From NCBI GenBank assembly GCA_025210555.1, contig JAOARL010000033.1, forward strand, positions 34,151 through 98,150: a stretch of DNA of 64,000 nt. The letters run 5' to 3'. The notes beneath the pieces are model-generated. The model did not search any database. It had not been told where the DNA came from and saw nothing but the letters and a program-made list of their open reading frames with translations. Shown in pieces: positions 41,013 through 50,220 of this stretch. The stretch comes from Clostridia bacterium (lineage in GTDB: Bacteria; Bacillota; Clostridia; Lachnospirales; JAOARL01). The translations under genes were made by a program, and so were the position numbers. The first letter of the stretch is position 1. Each line of letters starts with the position of its first letter.

Positions 41013-43706
41013 TTATTTCACTTCTAGTTTTATTATGTAGTACTTTCCATCATCTTCTTTATACTCTACTTCAACTTTCTCTTCTTCAAACTTTTCAAGA
41101 TCATCTAAATCATCAACTCTATCATCGTCATCATCATATAATTTAGAATCATCATCAACATATAACTTAAATGTATCATCATCGTCATCTCTTACTCTTA
41201 CATAAGAACTTCCTACTGTATACATTTCTCCTTCTACAGTCTTTGCTGATGTTTTTGTAATAGTAATTTTAGTAGCAATTAATTTATCGTCATCATCATC
41301 GTCTTCTTCATATTCTACTTCTACTTCACTATCTTCATATTTTTCTAAATCATCCATGTCATCAATTTTATCATCGTCTTCGTCATACATATCTGTATCA
41401 TCTTCATCAATGTATATCTTATATGTATCATCATCGTCATCTCTTACTCTTATGTAAGAACTTCCTACTGTATACATTTCTCCTTCTACAGTATCTTTGT
41501 CTCCTTCTAATACTTCTACTTTTTGAGCATAGTATTTATCATCATCAAGTCTATAAGTTACTGTAACTTCCGAATCTTCTTTAAGCTTTGTATACTTTGA
41601 TATTTTATCTCCATCTTCATCGTATATTAAAGTATCATCTTCTACATAAATTCTTATTATATCTTTGTCATCATCTTTAATTTTAAAGTAATCACTTGAA
41701 TATATTTTATATATTTCTCCTGTTACTTTATCTGAACTAGAATTATCAACCTTAATTTGTTTTGCAACAAACTTATCGTCATCATCTTCGTCTTCTTCAT
41801 ATATAATTGTAACTTCTGAATCCTTTGTAAGCTTCTTATAATCTGATATTTCATCTCCATCATCATCATAAATCTTAGTATCATTATTAACATAAACTCT
41901 TACTAAATCATTATCATCATCTCTTACTTTTATATAATCACTTGAATAAACTTTATAAATCTTACCTTCTAATTCTTCACCACTTATTTTAAGAACTTTT
42001 AATTCTCTTATAACTAAATCGTCTCCCTCTTCCTTATAGAAGACTTCAACTTCTGAATCCTTCGATAATTTCTTATAATCTGATATTTCATCTCCAACCC
42101 AATCATATAGTTTAGATTCTTTATCAATATCAAACTTATAAGTTTCGTCATCATCATCGTTTTCAATTTTTATACTTTCAGATGAAGTATATACTTTATA
42201 TATTTCACCTTTCATTTTTAATAAATTAACTTTCTTAACTTTTATTTCTTTAGCTGTTCTTTTATATGAGCTTGAATTATAGTCATATTTAACCTCTAAA
42301 TCACTTTCTAAGACTAAATCCTTGTAGTCTCTTACAAGTTTACCCTTTTCATCATAAATCTTAGTATCATCATCTACATAATGCTTTTCTTCTCTACCAT
42401 TTTTAAGTGTAATTCTAATTGCATCTTCGTCATAAACTTTTGATAATTCTCCATATGAAATATCTTCGCTTGTTTTATTGTCGTCTTCTTTATCATCTTC
42501 ATCTTCTGGTTTTGTAACTACTGTAGTTGTTGTTCCATTAATTTTAGCTATCGCTCCATATTGTATTTCTGGTTTTATTTTTTGGTTTAGTCTTAAAGCA
42601 TAAACTTCTGATAAACTCACTCTTGAAGATACTTTATATTGACTTTGCTTACCAGAAACATTAATAGTTATATATGAAGGTGTTCCTATAACTATTTTTG
42701 TTATACTTCCCTCTACAACTGCTGAATCTGAAACTACTGGTGTCTCTGTTTTATCACCAGTGTCTACCGGTGTTTTTTCTACAGTTAAAGTAGTTTTAAC
42801 TTCAGTAACTTTACCAGATTTTTCACTAAAATATATCTTTGTATTTTCTTTTAAATCTTTTATTGTTCTTAATGATCCACTAACATATACTTTTACATTT
42901 GGATCCAATACTTTAAGTTCAAATTCACCTTTTGTATTTTTAACTTTCATTATTTTATCATTATATATTTTACTAAAAGTTGCTTCTGTATAGCCACTAC
43001 CCGTACTTGGCACACTAGTATTTGGAGTTTCTGTCTTAGGTTCTTCTTTTTTTACACCATTTACGTATCTATCTAAAACAGTTGCAAATACAGCCTTACT
43101 TACTGCACTTGTTGGATTAAAATAATTATTACTATCTCCGCTTAATATTCCTTTTGATTTCAAATAGTATATTTCTTTCTCATACCTATCATTAATTTTA
43201 TCTTCATCTCTAAACTTCTCAACATATCCATAACTTGGCGATGAACCATTTAACATCATTCTAGCAATATATGCTGATAGCTGTTCTTTTTTAAGACTTC
43301 TTACAACTTCATTACCCTCTTGAGTTTTTATAACAAATTGTCCTAAATCTATATCCTCTATGATTCCCTCATTCATTAAATATGCAATTTTCTTATTATA
43401 ATTACTCTCCCATAAATTAAATGCATTATCGTATAAATTCAATAATTTATTATATTTAACCAATGCTACATCGCCTTTAGGCTCTGTGTATCCATATGCT
43501 TTAGATAATATGTCTACTGCCTCAAACTTATTTACAATTCTATTAGGATTGTACATTCCATTTGAGTCTGGCTTAATATATCCTGCATTACTCATCCTCG
43601 TTACAGAATCATATGCCCAATGCCCTTTCTTCATGTCTGGCGCTGCATATCCGCTAGTTACTACAAGCGAAAATGCTAAAAATAAAGCTAATATTTTTTT
43701 AAACAT
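41013..43706 (-). CDS. S-layer homology protein with eight acidic repeats
   Basis: 897 residues. A signal peptide (about 1-21, MFKKILALFLAFSLVVTSGYA) is followed by three SLH domains (about 22-220), which anchor proteins to pyruvylated secondary cell-wall polymer. After a Pro/Thr-rich linker come eight tandem beta-rich units of about 78-84 residues to the C-terminus. Units 3 to 8 share a G-E-(I/M)-Y-x-V...(I/V)(R/K)V...DDDD...Y(K/V)...IYD..GD.I pattern and are extremely Asp/Glu-rich; the last two are nearly identical. It is probably a cell-surface, possibly calcium-binding, S-layer-associated protein. The ribosome site is GGGGAG. Confidence 0.85.
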   Translation of the reverse strand: MFKKILALFLAFSLVVTSGYAAPDMKKGHWAYDSVTRMSNAGYIKPDSNGMYNPNRIVNKFEAVDILSKAYGYTEPKGDVALVKYNKLLNLYDNAFNLWESNYNKKIAYLMNEGIIEDIDLGQFVIKTQEGNEVVRSLKKEQLSAYIARMMLNGSSPSYGYVEKFRDEDKINDRYEKEIYYLKSKGILSGDSNNYFNPTSAVSKAVFATVLDRYVNGVKKEEPKTETPNTSVPSTGSGYTEATFSKIYNDKIMKVKNTKGEFELKVLDPNVKVYVSGSLRTIKDLKENTKIYFSEKSGKVTEVKTTLTVEKTPVDTGDKTETPVVSDSAVVEGSITKIVIGTPSYITINVSGKQSQYKVSSRVSLSEVYALRLNQKIKPEIQYGAIAKINGTTTTVVTKPEDEDDKEDDNKTSEDISYGELSKVYDEDAIRITLKNGREEKHYVDDDTKIYDEKGKLVRDYKDLVLESDLEVKYDYNSSSYKRTAKEIKVKKVNLLKMKGEIYKVYTSSESIKIENDDDDETYKFDIDKESKLYDWVGDEISDYKKLSKDSEVEVFYKEEGDDLVIRELKVLKISGEELEGKIYKVYSSDYIKVRDDDNDLVRVYVNNDTKIYDDDGDEISDYKKLTKDSEVTIIYEEDEDDDDKFVAKQIKVDNSSSDKVTGEIYKIYSSDYFKIKDDDKDIIRIYVEDDTLIYDEDGDKISKYTKLKEDSEVTVTYRLDDDKYYAQKVEVLEGDKDTVEGEMYTVGSSYIRVRDDDDDTYKIYIDEDDTDMYDEDDDKIDDMDDLEKYEDSEVEVEYEEDDDDDDKLIATKITITKTSAKTVEGEMYTVGSSYVRVRDDDDDTFKLYVDDDSKLYDDDDDRVDDLDDLEKFEEEKVEVEYKEDDGKYYIIKLEVK
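41171..41492. repeat. Near-identical DNA repeats within the S-layer gene
   Basis: The 70-base block 41171-41240 recurs at 41423-41492 with two differences, 252 bases (84 codons) apart. It covers the last two acidic protein repeats. Less similar copies lie further up to about 42500. This indicates recent duplication or gene conversion. Confidence 0.85.
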
Positions 43707-43746
43707 TTTATCACTCCCCTTAATTACTTATTATTTTATCATATTT

Positions 43747-45327
43747 TTATTTTTTATAAAGATACAATTTTATTACACTTTCAGCCATTCTCATTCCATC
43801 AACTGCTGCTGACATTATTCCACCAGCATATCCAGCTCCTTCTCCAACTGGATAAATACCTGAAATATTAGTTTGATTAATCTCATTTCTTGTTATTCTT
43901 ACTGGTGATGATGTTCTAGTTTCAACCGCTGTCATTATTGCATCATCCATATCAAACCCTTTAAGTTTTCTTCCCATATTAGTTAAAGCTTTTCTCATAG
44001 TTTCTACTACATAATCAGGTAAACACTCACTTAAATTTGTTAGTTTTATTCCTGGTTCATATGTAGGTTTAACTTTGCCTAATCTAATACTTGCTTTGTC
44101 ATTTAAAAAATCTCCTACTAACTGAGCTGGCGCATTATAGTTTTTGCCACCAAGTTCAAATGCCTTCTTCTCAAGTTCTCTTTGAAAGTACATTCCTGCA
44201 AGCGGATGAATACTTGCAAAGTCATCTTTCTTAACACCTACCAAAAGAGCTGAATTTGCATTCTCGCTATCCCTTTTGTATTCACTCATACCATTAGTAA
44301 CTACCATGTTTTCTTCTGATGCTGATGCTACAACTTTTCCACCAGGACACATACAGAAAGTATAAGCACTTCTATCTTCTTCATGGTGAACCAACTTATA
44401 TTCTGCTGCTGGAAGACTATCCGCAAAATCTCCATATTGGCTTTCATTTATAAGATCTTGTGGATGCTCAATTCTAACACCTACTGAAAAATCTTTTTGT
44501 TCTATATTTATATTTTTGTCATAAAGCATTTCAAAAGTATCTCTAGCACTATGTCCAATACACAACATTAAAACGTCTGTATTAATCTTTTTATCATTAT
44601 TAATTTCTATAGAACTTATCTTTCCATCAGTTATATCTATGTCTGTAAGTTTAGATGAGAATACTATTTCTCCACCTAGATTAATTATCTTCTCTCTTAT
44701 ATTTTTAACTACTAGCTTAAGATAATCTGTTCCAATATGAGGCTTAGCTTTATACAAAATATCTTCTGGCGCTCCAGCTAAAACAAATTCATTTAAAACT
44801 TTTGCAAATCTACCACTTTTATCTTTAGTTAAAGTTGTTAACTTTCCATCTGAAAAAGTACCTGCACCACCTTCACCATATTGGACGTTAGATTCTTCAT
44901 TTAAGTTTCCATTTTTCCAAAATTCTATTATATCTTTTTCACGCTCATCAACTCTTTTTCCTCTTTCAATAACAATAGGCTTGTATCCAGCCTCCGCAAG
45001 TATCAAAGCTGCAAACATTCCTGAAGGTCCAAACCCAACTACCACTGGTCTTTTATTAATCTCTAAATTTCCTTTTTCCGGAATTGAATAATTCACTTTT
45101 TTATATATTGAAACATCTTTTGTTTTTAAATATTTTTCTTCATTTTCAATCTCAATTGCTACGCTACAATTATAAAAGATATTACTTTTATCTCTTGCAT
45201 CTATGCTTTGTCTAATAACACTTAAATCTGTAATCAACTCTTCCTTAATTTTAAGTTTTTTTGCTATTAGTTTATTTATTTTACTAATTTCTTCCACTTT
45301 AACTTTTAAATTAGATATTTTTAACAT
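43747..45327 (-). CDS. FAD-dependent dehydrogenase (COG2509 family)
   Basis: 526 residues. An N-terminal ~85-residue RNA-binding-like or regulatory domain precedes a Rossmann FAD-binding motif VVVGFGPSGMFAALILAEAG (about 94-113) and VIERGKRVDERE, then a YGEGGAGTFSDGKLTT signature. Near the C-terminus the sequence GIYPVGEGAGYAGGIMSAAVDGMRMAE binds FAD. This uncharacterised COG2509-type protein is widespread in Firmicutes; its substrate is unknown. It ends the string that begins at hrcA. Confidence 0.85.
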   Translation of the reverse strand: MLKISNLKVKVEEISKINKLIAKKLKIKEELITDLSVIRQSIDARDKSNIFYNCSVAIEIENEEKYLKTKDVSIYKKVNYSIPEKGNLEINKRPVVVGFGPSGMFAALILAEAGYKPIVIERGKRVDEREKDIIEFWKNGNLNEESNVQYGEGGAGTFSDGKLTTLTKDKSGRFAKVLNEFVLAGAPEDILYKAKPHIGTDYLKLVVKNIREKIINLGGEIVFSSKLTDIDITDGKISSIEINNDKKINTDVLMLCIGHSARDTFEMLYDKNINIEQKDFSVGVRIEHPQDLINESQYGDFADSLPAAEYKLVHHEEDRSAYTFCMCPGGKVVASASEENMVVTNGMSEYKRDSENANSALLVGVKKDDFASIHPLAGMYFQRELEKKAFELGGKNYNAPAQLVGDFLNDKASIRLGKVKPTYEPGIKLTNLSECLPDYVVETMRKALTNMGRKLKGFDMDDAIMTAVETRTSSPVRITRNEINQTNISGIYPVGEGAGYAGGIMSAAVDGMRMAESVIKLYLYKK

Positions 45328-45343
45328 GTTTCCTCCTCACAGT

Positions 45344-45379
45344 AAAATATAAGATAATCAGCTGATTATCTTATATTTT
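45344..45379 (-). terminator. 36-bp perfect palindrome, terminator of exporter gene
   Basis: A perfect 36-base palindrome (18-bp stem, centre AGCT at 45360-45363) that overlaps the stop codon at 45371. The minus strand ends ...TATTTTACTG. It probably acts as a terminator, although the loop would have to open at the AGCT centre. Confidence 0.6.
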
Positions 45380-46945
45380 CAATACTTTAACTATTTTTTC
45401 ACCTTTTGGTAGAATTAATATTTCTTCTTTACTTAATATTTTAAATTTAATAACTAACACTCCATATATAATAACTGCTCCAGCCACTGAAATTACAGTT
45501 GCTAGATTTTGACTAATTCCACTAAATGCATAATAAATACCATATGTGAAAATCCCCATTATGAGACTTGCTATAAATGGCTTTGCCGCATATTTTAATA
45601 AGTGCACTTTCATATTTAACTTTTTATTAATTTCTCTTATATTAAAATATGAAATTATTGAATAAGCAATTAAACCAGCTATTATAGCTCCATATATATT
45701 AATCTCTGGAATACGAATAAGTGTAAAATTAAGTAATACTTTTGTTGCCATTGCTATTGCTGTATACTTAACGGGTTTCCAAAACTCTCCCATCCCTTGC
45801 AATGTCGCTGTACTTATTTTCATAATTCCTACGAGAACAACTGTAAATCCACCAACTACAAAAAGCTGACCCCCACCTGGATTTCTTGGAAACAATAATT
45901 CTAAAATATTACTTCCCATAACCATTAGTCCTATAGCTGTTGGCATCATTACAACAAATATTACTTTTATAAGTCTTTCAAATTTTGCTCTTATAAGTTC
46001 AAACTTTCCTTTAGCTTTTGCTGCAGCTATATTTGGTATTATAGCTGTAACTATTGCTGTTATAATTGATGTTGGCAAATTTATTATCAAAGAATACTTA
46101 CCACTCCACTGTCCATATATTACATCAGCTGCATCATTTGTATAATCTGCTGCAAGAAGTCCAGTCTTAACCATTATTACATCTATTAACACAGTAAAAG
46201 TAAAAACAGTATTTCCAATTATAAATGGAATCATTGTACCTAACATATTTTTTGCTATAACTTTAGAGTCTTCTTCATATTGATCACCTTCATCAATATT
46301 TTTAAATATATCTTTTTTTCTTTTTAAATACATAATACTTATATATATAAGTCCAGCAAGTGCTCCTATTCCCGTTCCTAAAGTTCCTCCTGCTGCTCCA
46401 AATGCTAGTCCAAAATTAGTTAATAATACATATGCCATAACAACACTAAATATAGCATTAAAAAATTGCTCAACAACTTGTGATGATGCTGTTGGATACA
46501 TATCTCCCATTCCTTGGAAATATCCTCTCAGTGGCACCATAGCTGCTACAACAAACAGAGTTGGTCCTAATGTAATCATCGCATATTTTGTTTCAGGAAT
46601 TCTAAGCAAATTTGCAAACAAACCACTTCCAAAAAGAAGTATTGCTCCCATCAAAAAACCTAAAAATAAACTTATCTTATATGCAACTTTAAATACTTTA
46701 TGTGCATTTTTATATCTACCTATAGCAATGTTTTCTGATACAATTTTAGAAATCGATGCTGGCAAAGAAAATGCTGACATTATAAAGAAAAAGGTATATA
46801 TTTGGAAAGCAGCTGAGTACCAACCAATACCTTTATCTCCTAACATTCCTGTTAAAGGAACTCTATATAAAAATCCCAAAAACCTAACTACAACTATAGC
46901 TATAGCTAACATTGTAGCTTGTCCGAAAAAGCTTTTATTTCCCAT
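45371..46945 (-). CDS. MurJ/SpoVB-type polysaccharide or lipid II exporter
   Basis: 524 residues with about 14 membrane helices, the MOP-superfamily layout. The N-terminal GQATMLAIAIVVVRFLGFLYRVPLTGMLGDKGIGWYS and FSLPASISKIVSE pattern is the SpoVB/YtgP/MurJ type, lipid-linked cell-wall precursor flippases. It follows cheY by eight bases and is followed by the palindromic terminator. The exact substrate (lipid II or other) cannot be told. Confidence 0.85.
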   Translation of the reverse strand: MGNKSFFGQATMLAIAIVVVRFLGFLYRVPLTGMLGDKGIGWYSAAFQIYTFFFIMSAFSLPASISKIVSENIAIGRYKNAHKVFKVAYKISLFLGFLMGAILLFGSGLFANLLRIPETKYAMITLGPTLFVVAAMVPLRGYFQGMGDMYPTASSQVVEQFFNAIFSVVMAYVLLTNFGLAFGAAGGTLGTGIGALAGLIYISIMYLKRKKDIFKNIDEGDQYEEDSKVIAKNMLGTMIPFIIGNTVFTFTVLIDVIMVKTGLLAADYTNDAADVIYGQWSGKYSLIINLPTSIITAIVTAIIPNIAAAKAKGKFELIRAKFERLIKVIFVVMMPTAIGLMVMGSNILELLFPRNPGGGQLFVVGGFTVVLVGIMKISTATLQGMGEFWKPVKYTAIAMATKVLLNFTLIRIPEINIYGAIIAGLIAYSIISYFNIREINKKLNMKVHLLKYAAKPFIASLIMGIFTYGIYYAFSGISQNLATVISVAGAVIIYGVLVIKFKILSKEEILILPKGEKIVKVLKI

Positions 46946-46953
46946 ATTTTCAC

Positions 46954-47307
46954 CTATTTTAATTTATTAAATGCTTCAAATACTCTTGTTTCATCAAATG
47001 GCTTTACAATAAAGTCTTTAGCACCTTTTCTTATTGCATCTACAACCATATTTTGTTGTCCCATAGCTGATACCATTACTATTTTTATGCTATCATCTAT
47101 TTCTATTATCTTATTTAGAGCTGTTAGCCCGTCCATTTCTGGCATAGTAATATCTAACGTTACTATATCCGGATTTAACTCTTTAACTTTTTCAAGCGCT
47201 TCTACTCCGTTTGCAGCTTCACCAACTACTTCAAACTCACTATCTTTTAAAATTCCTTTTAATACGTTTCTCATAAACATTGCGTCATCTACAACTAATA
47301 CTCTCAA
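46954..47307 (-). CDS. Second CheY-like response regulator
   Basis: 117 residues, a lone receiver domain with Asp7/8, phospho-acceptor Asp52 (TLDITMPEMDG), VMVSAMGQQ and DFIVKPF. It is very similar to the fla-cluster CheY (46% or more by eye, including whole motifs). It lies between rsmE (2-base gap) and the MurJ-type gene in the heat-shock string, with no kinase gene nearby. It could be a phosphate sink, a second motor input, or serve another process. Confidence 0.9.
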   Translation of the reverse strand: MRVLVVDDAMFMRNVLKGILKDSEFEVVGEAANGVEALEKVKELNPDIVTLDITMPEMDGLTALNKIIEIDDSIKIVMVSAMGQQNMVVDAIRKGAKDFIVKPFDETRVFEAFNKLK

Positions 47308-47309
47308 AC

Positions 47310-48041
47310 TTACATTTCCTCCATTATGTTCATTATTATTCCAGTCACTACAATAGGAACTGTTTCTGTTCTCAATATTCTCTTTCCTAAAGTTAAAATA
47401 TCCGCATCTTCTGCACTTTCTATTTCCTCTTTAGAAAATCCACCTTCTGGTCCTACAAAATAAGCTATTGTATTTCCAGTAAAATTACCAAGTGATTTAT
47501 TTAAAGTATTCTCTTTTTCTTTTTCATAAAATATTATAGTTTTATCAAACTGTCTTGAAATCTTTATTGCCTCTTTAAAACTTAATATTTCTCTTACTTC
47601 AGGAATCTTACCTCTACCTGATTGCTTAGCAGCAGACTCTGCTATTTTATTCCATCTCTCAAGTTTTTTATTTTCCTTCTTTTTATCCTTTACTTCTACC
47701 ACTGTATATTTAGTAACTACTGGATATATTTCATCTATTCCAAGTTCTACAGCTTTTTGTATAACTAAATCCATTTTATCAGATTTCCCTAATGCTTGAA
47801 ATAGTTTTAACCTTATTTTAGGTTCAGTTTCATTTTCCTTCTTTGAGATTATTTTTGTTTCAATTTCCTTCTCAAAAACATCAATAACTTCAACTTCATA
47901 ATCCATTCCATCACCATCTGAAACTTCTAATATATCTCCTGGCTTAGACCTCAAAACTTTACTTATATGTTTTACATCTTCACCAACTATTTTTATATTG
48001 TTATTATTTATATTACTTTTTTCAACAAAATACCTTGGCAT
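47310..48041 (-). CDS. rsmE: 16S rRNA m3U1498 methyltransferase RsmE
   Basis: 243 residues: an N-terminal PUA-like domain (MPRYFVEKS...EDVKHISKVLRSKPGD) and a C-terminal SPOUT knot domain (YFVGPEGGFSKEEIE, and LTLGKRILRTETVPI). It methylates U1498 of 16S rRNA. It lies three bases after prmA in the common dnaJ-prmA-rsmE arrangement. Confidence 0.95.
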   Translation of the reverse strand: MPRYFVEKSNINNNNIKIVGEDVKHISKVLRSKPGDILEVSDGDGMDYEVEVIDVFEKEIETKIISKKENETEPKIRLKLFQALGKSDKMDLVIQKAVELGIDEIYPVVTKYTVVEVKDKKKENKKLERWNKIAESAAKQSGRGKIPEVREILSFKEAIKISRQFDKTIIFYEKEKENTLNKSLGNFTGNTIAYFVGPEGGFSKEEIESAEDADILTLGKRILRTETVPIVVTGIIMNIMEEM

Positions 48042-48044
48042 TTT

Positions 48045-48956
48045 TTACCTCCTACAAGCAATAGCTCTCCATTCTCCCATTTCAACAATTTCAAGAATTT
48101 CAAACTCTTTAAGCGATTCTTTAACTTCATCTAATCTTTCATAGTATATACCAGAAAGTATATAAATTCCACCTTCATTTACATGATTATGAATATCTTT
48201 ATTAAGAACTAGCAATACATTTGCTACAATATTCGCAACTACAATATCAGCTTTTTTATTTGTCATTTCTAAAAGATTACCATGTATTATTTCTATATCA
48301 TCAATATCATTTATTTTACAATTTTTATTTGTAGATTCTACAGCCTTTTCTTCTATATCTACAGAAAAAACATCGTGAATCCCAAGTTTCTTGGCTATTA
48401 TAGATAATATCCCGCTTCCAGAACCAACATCTATAATACTTGTAGCGCCTTCTACATACTTTTCAATTAACATTACTGCTAGTTTTGTAGTAGTATGTGA
48501 CCCGTTACCAAACGCCATTCCTGGATCTAAATTTATTACAAGCTCATCCCTTAAACTTTCATATTCTTCCCAAGCTGGATTAATTACAATATTTTTACTA
48601 ACGTTAAATCTCTTATAATATTTTTTCCAATTGTTAGCCCAGTCTTCTTCTTTAATATTTTGAGCTTTTATTTCATAGTTGCCAATAGTTTTTAATTTTA
48701 AATTAACTTCATCTATTAACCCCATAGCAAGCTTATTATCTTCTAAATAAAAAGAAATACTTCCCTGTCCACATTTTGATTTGTTAACTAGCTCATCTTC
48801 TGCTCTTATTTCATATCTTTCACTTTCCATAACAAAACAAAATTCTCTTGGATCATCTATTACTAAACTCTCAATTCCATTTGAAACTAAAATAGCAACA
48901 ATCTCATCTATATCATTTTCTTTACACTCTATTTTAAACTCTATCCAGTTCAACAT
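48045..48956 (-). CDS. prmA: Ribosomal protein L11 methyltransferase PrmA
   Basis: 303 residues from the ATG at 48956. GAGGTG precedes it, and an in-frame GTG two codons upstream overlaps that site. The N-terminal domain (about 1-95) recognises L11, and the SAM-binding domain has VIDVGSGSGILSIIAKKLG (about 165-183) and NIVANVLL (NIxAN motif). It trimethylates L11. It lies between dnaJ and rsmE. Confidence 0.94.
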   Translation of the reverse strand: MLNWIEFKIECKENDIDEIVAILVSNGIESLVIDDPREFCFVMESERYEIRAEDELVNKSKCGQGSISFYLEDNKLAMGLIDEVNLKLKTIGNYEIKAQNIKEEDWANNWKKYYKRFNVSKNIVINPAWEEYESLRDELVINLDPGMAFGNGSHTTTKLAVMLIEKYVEGATSIIDVGSGSGILSIIAKKLGIHDVFSVDIEEKAVESTNKNCKINDIDDIEIIHGNLLEMTNKKADIVVANIVANVLLVLNKDIHNHVNEGGIYILSGIYYERLDEVKESLKEFEILEIVEMGEWRAIACRR

Positions 48957-48985
48957 CTTCACCTCTTTACTTCTACCATTTTAAC

Positions 48986-49020
48986 ATAAAAAAGAAGACA
49001 TTTCATCAAATGTCTTCTTT
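48986..49020 (-). terminator. Terminator-like hairpin between dnaJ and prmA
   Basis: AAAGAAGACATTT-GATG-AAATGTCTTCTTT (48991-49020) followed by TTTTTTATG. The stem covers the dnaJ stop codon. prmA begins only about 35 bases later. Confidence 0.8.
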
Positions 49021-50164
49021 AAGCAAACATCTCTTTAAGTTTATCTAAAAATCCTTTTTGCTCTTGATGATTATCTTTACATGTATCCTCAAATTCTTTC
49101 AATAACTCTTTTTGCTTCTTATTTAGCTTTTTAGGAATCTCAACTTTAACTCTTATATATTGATCTCCTCTTCTATCCTTATTTCTAAGTGTTGGAATAC
49201 CTTTTCCTTTTAATCTAAATACTGTTCCTGTTTGAGTTCCTTCTTTAATTTCATAAGCAACTTTTCCATCAACAGTTGGCACTGTTATTTCAGATCCAAG
49301 TGCTGCTTGCGCAAAAGTAATTGGAATTTCACACTGAACATCATATCCATCTCTTTGGAATAACTCATGCTCTTTTACATAAACTGTTATTATAAGATCA
49401 CCTTGTGGCCCACCTAATTCTCCAGCGTCACCTTTACCTGCAATTCTTATACTTTGTCCATTATCTATTCCTGCTGGAATATCAACTTCTATTTTCTTAA
49501 CAGTCTTCATCTTACCACTTCCATGGCAAGCGCTACATTTTTCTTTTATTTCTTTCCCGCTTCCATGACATACATCACAAGTTTCAACACTTGCAAAAGT
49601 TCCTAAGATAGTTTGTCTTGTAGTTCTTACCTGACCACTACCACCACATTTGCTACATGTTTGTGCTTCTGTCCCTGCTTTAGCCCCACTTCCGTGACAA
49701 GTAACACAATCTTCTGTAACCGGTACTCTTATCTCTTTCTTAATACCAAATACAGCTTCTAAGAATTCTAATTGAACTGTTACTCTTACATTTGCTCCTT
49801 TACGTGGACCATTAGATCTTCTCGACCTTCCGCCTCCACCAAAAGCATCACCGAAACCAAATCCGTTTAATATATCACCTAAGTCAAAATCCATTCCTGA
49901 GAATCCTTCAAATCCTCCACCGAATCCTGCTCCATTTCCACCCATTCCAGCGTGTCCAAATCTATCATATTGAGCTCTCTTGTTAGAATCTGATAAAGAT
50001 TCATATGCTTCTGTAGCCTCTTTAAATTTAGCATCGTTTTCTTCTGAGTGTCCATTACTATCTGGATGATACTGTTTTGCAAGCTTTCTATAAGCTTTTT
50101 TTATCTCAGCATCAGATGCTTCTTTAGAAACACCTAACACGTCATAATAATCTCTTTTAGTCAA
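49019..50164 (-). CDS. dnaJ: Chaperone DnaJ
   Basis: 381 residues. It has a J domain with the HPD motif (QYHPDSNG), a Gly/Phe-rich region (about 75-125), four CxxCxGxG zinc motifs ([32 protein letters not shown]), and the C-terminal substrate domains. It stimulates DnaK ATPase. It follows dnaK with a terminator-like hairpin between. Confidence 0.97.
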   Translation of the reverse strand: MTKRDYYDVLGVSKEASDAEIKKAYRKLAKQYHPDSNGHSEENDAKFKEATEAYESLSDSNKRAQYDRFGHAGMGGNGAGFGGGFEGFSGMDFDLGDILNGFGFGDAFGGGGRSRRSNGPRKGANVRVTVQLEFLEAVFGIKKEIRVPVTEDCVTCHGSGAKAGTEAQTCSKCGGSGQVRTTRQTILGTFASVETCDVCHGSGKEIKEKCSACHGSGKMKTVKKIEVDIPAGIDNGQSIRIAGKGDAGELGGPQGDLIITVYVKEHELFQRDGYDVQCEIPITFAQAALGSEITVPTVDGKVAYEIKEGTQTGTVFRLKGKGIPTLRNKDRRGDQYIRVKVEIPKKLNKKQKELLKEFEDTCKDNHQEQKGFLDKLKEMFA

Positions 50165-50185
50165 TTTCTTTCACCTACCATACTT

Positions 50186-50217
50186 TTTAAAAAAGCCAAA
50201 GATTTTCTTTGGCTTTT
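50186..50217 (-). terminator. Terminator-like hairpin between dnaK and dnaJ
   Basis: AAAAGCCAAAGA-AAA-TCTTTGGCTTTT (50191-50217) followed by TTTAAAAAG on the minus strand. It lies in the 56-base gap between dnaK and dnaJ. Confidence 0.75.
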
Positions 50218-50220
50218 ATA

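Noticed and set aside
41100..42500. Repeated TCATCATC-type tracts resembling a CRISPR or satellite
   Set aside because: They are codons for Asp/Glu runs inside a long intact reading frame, with no regular direct repeats and spacers.
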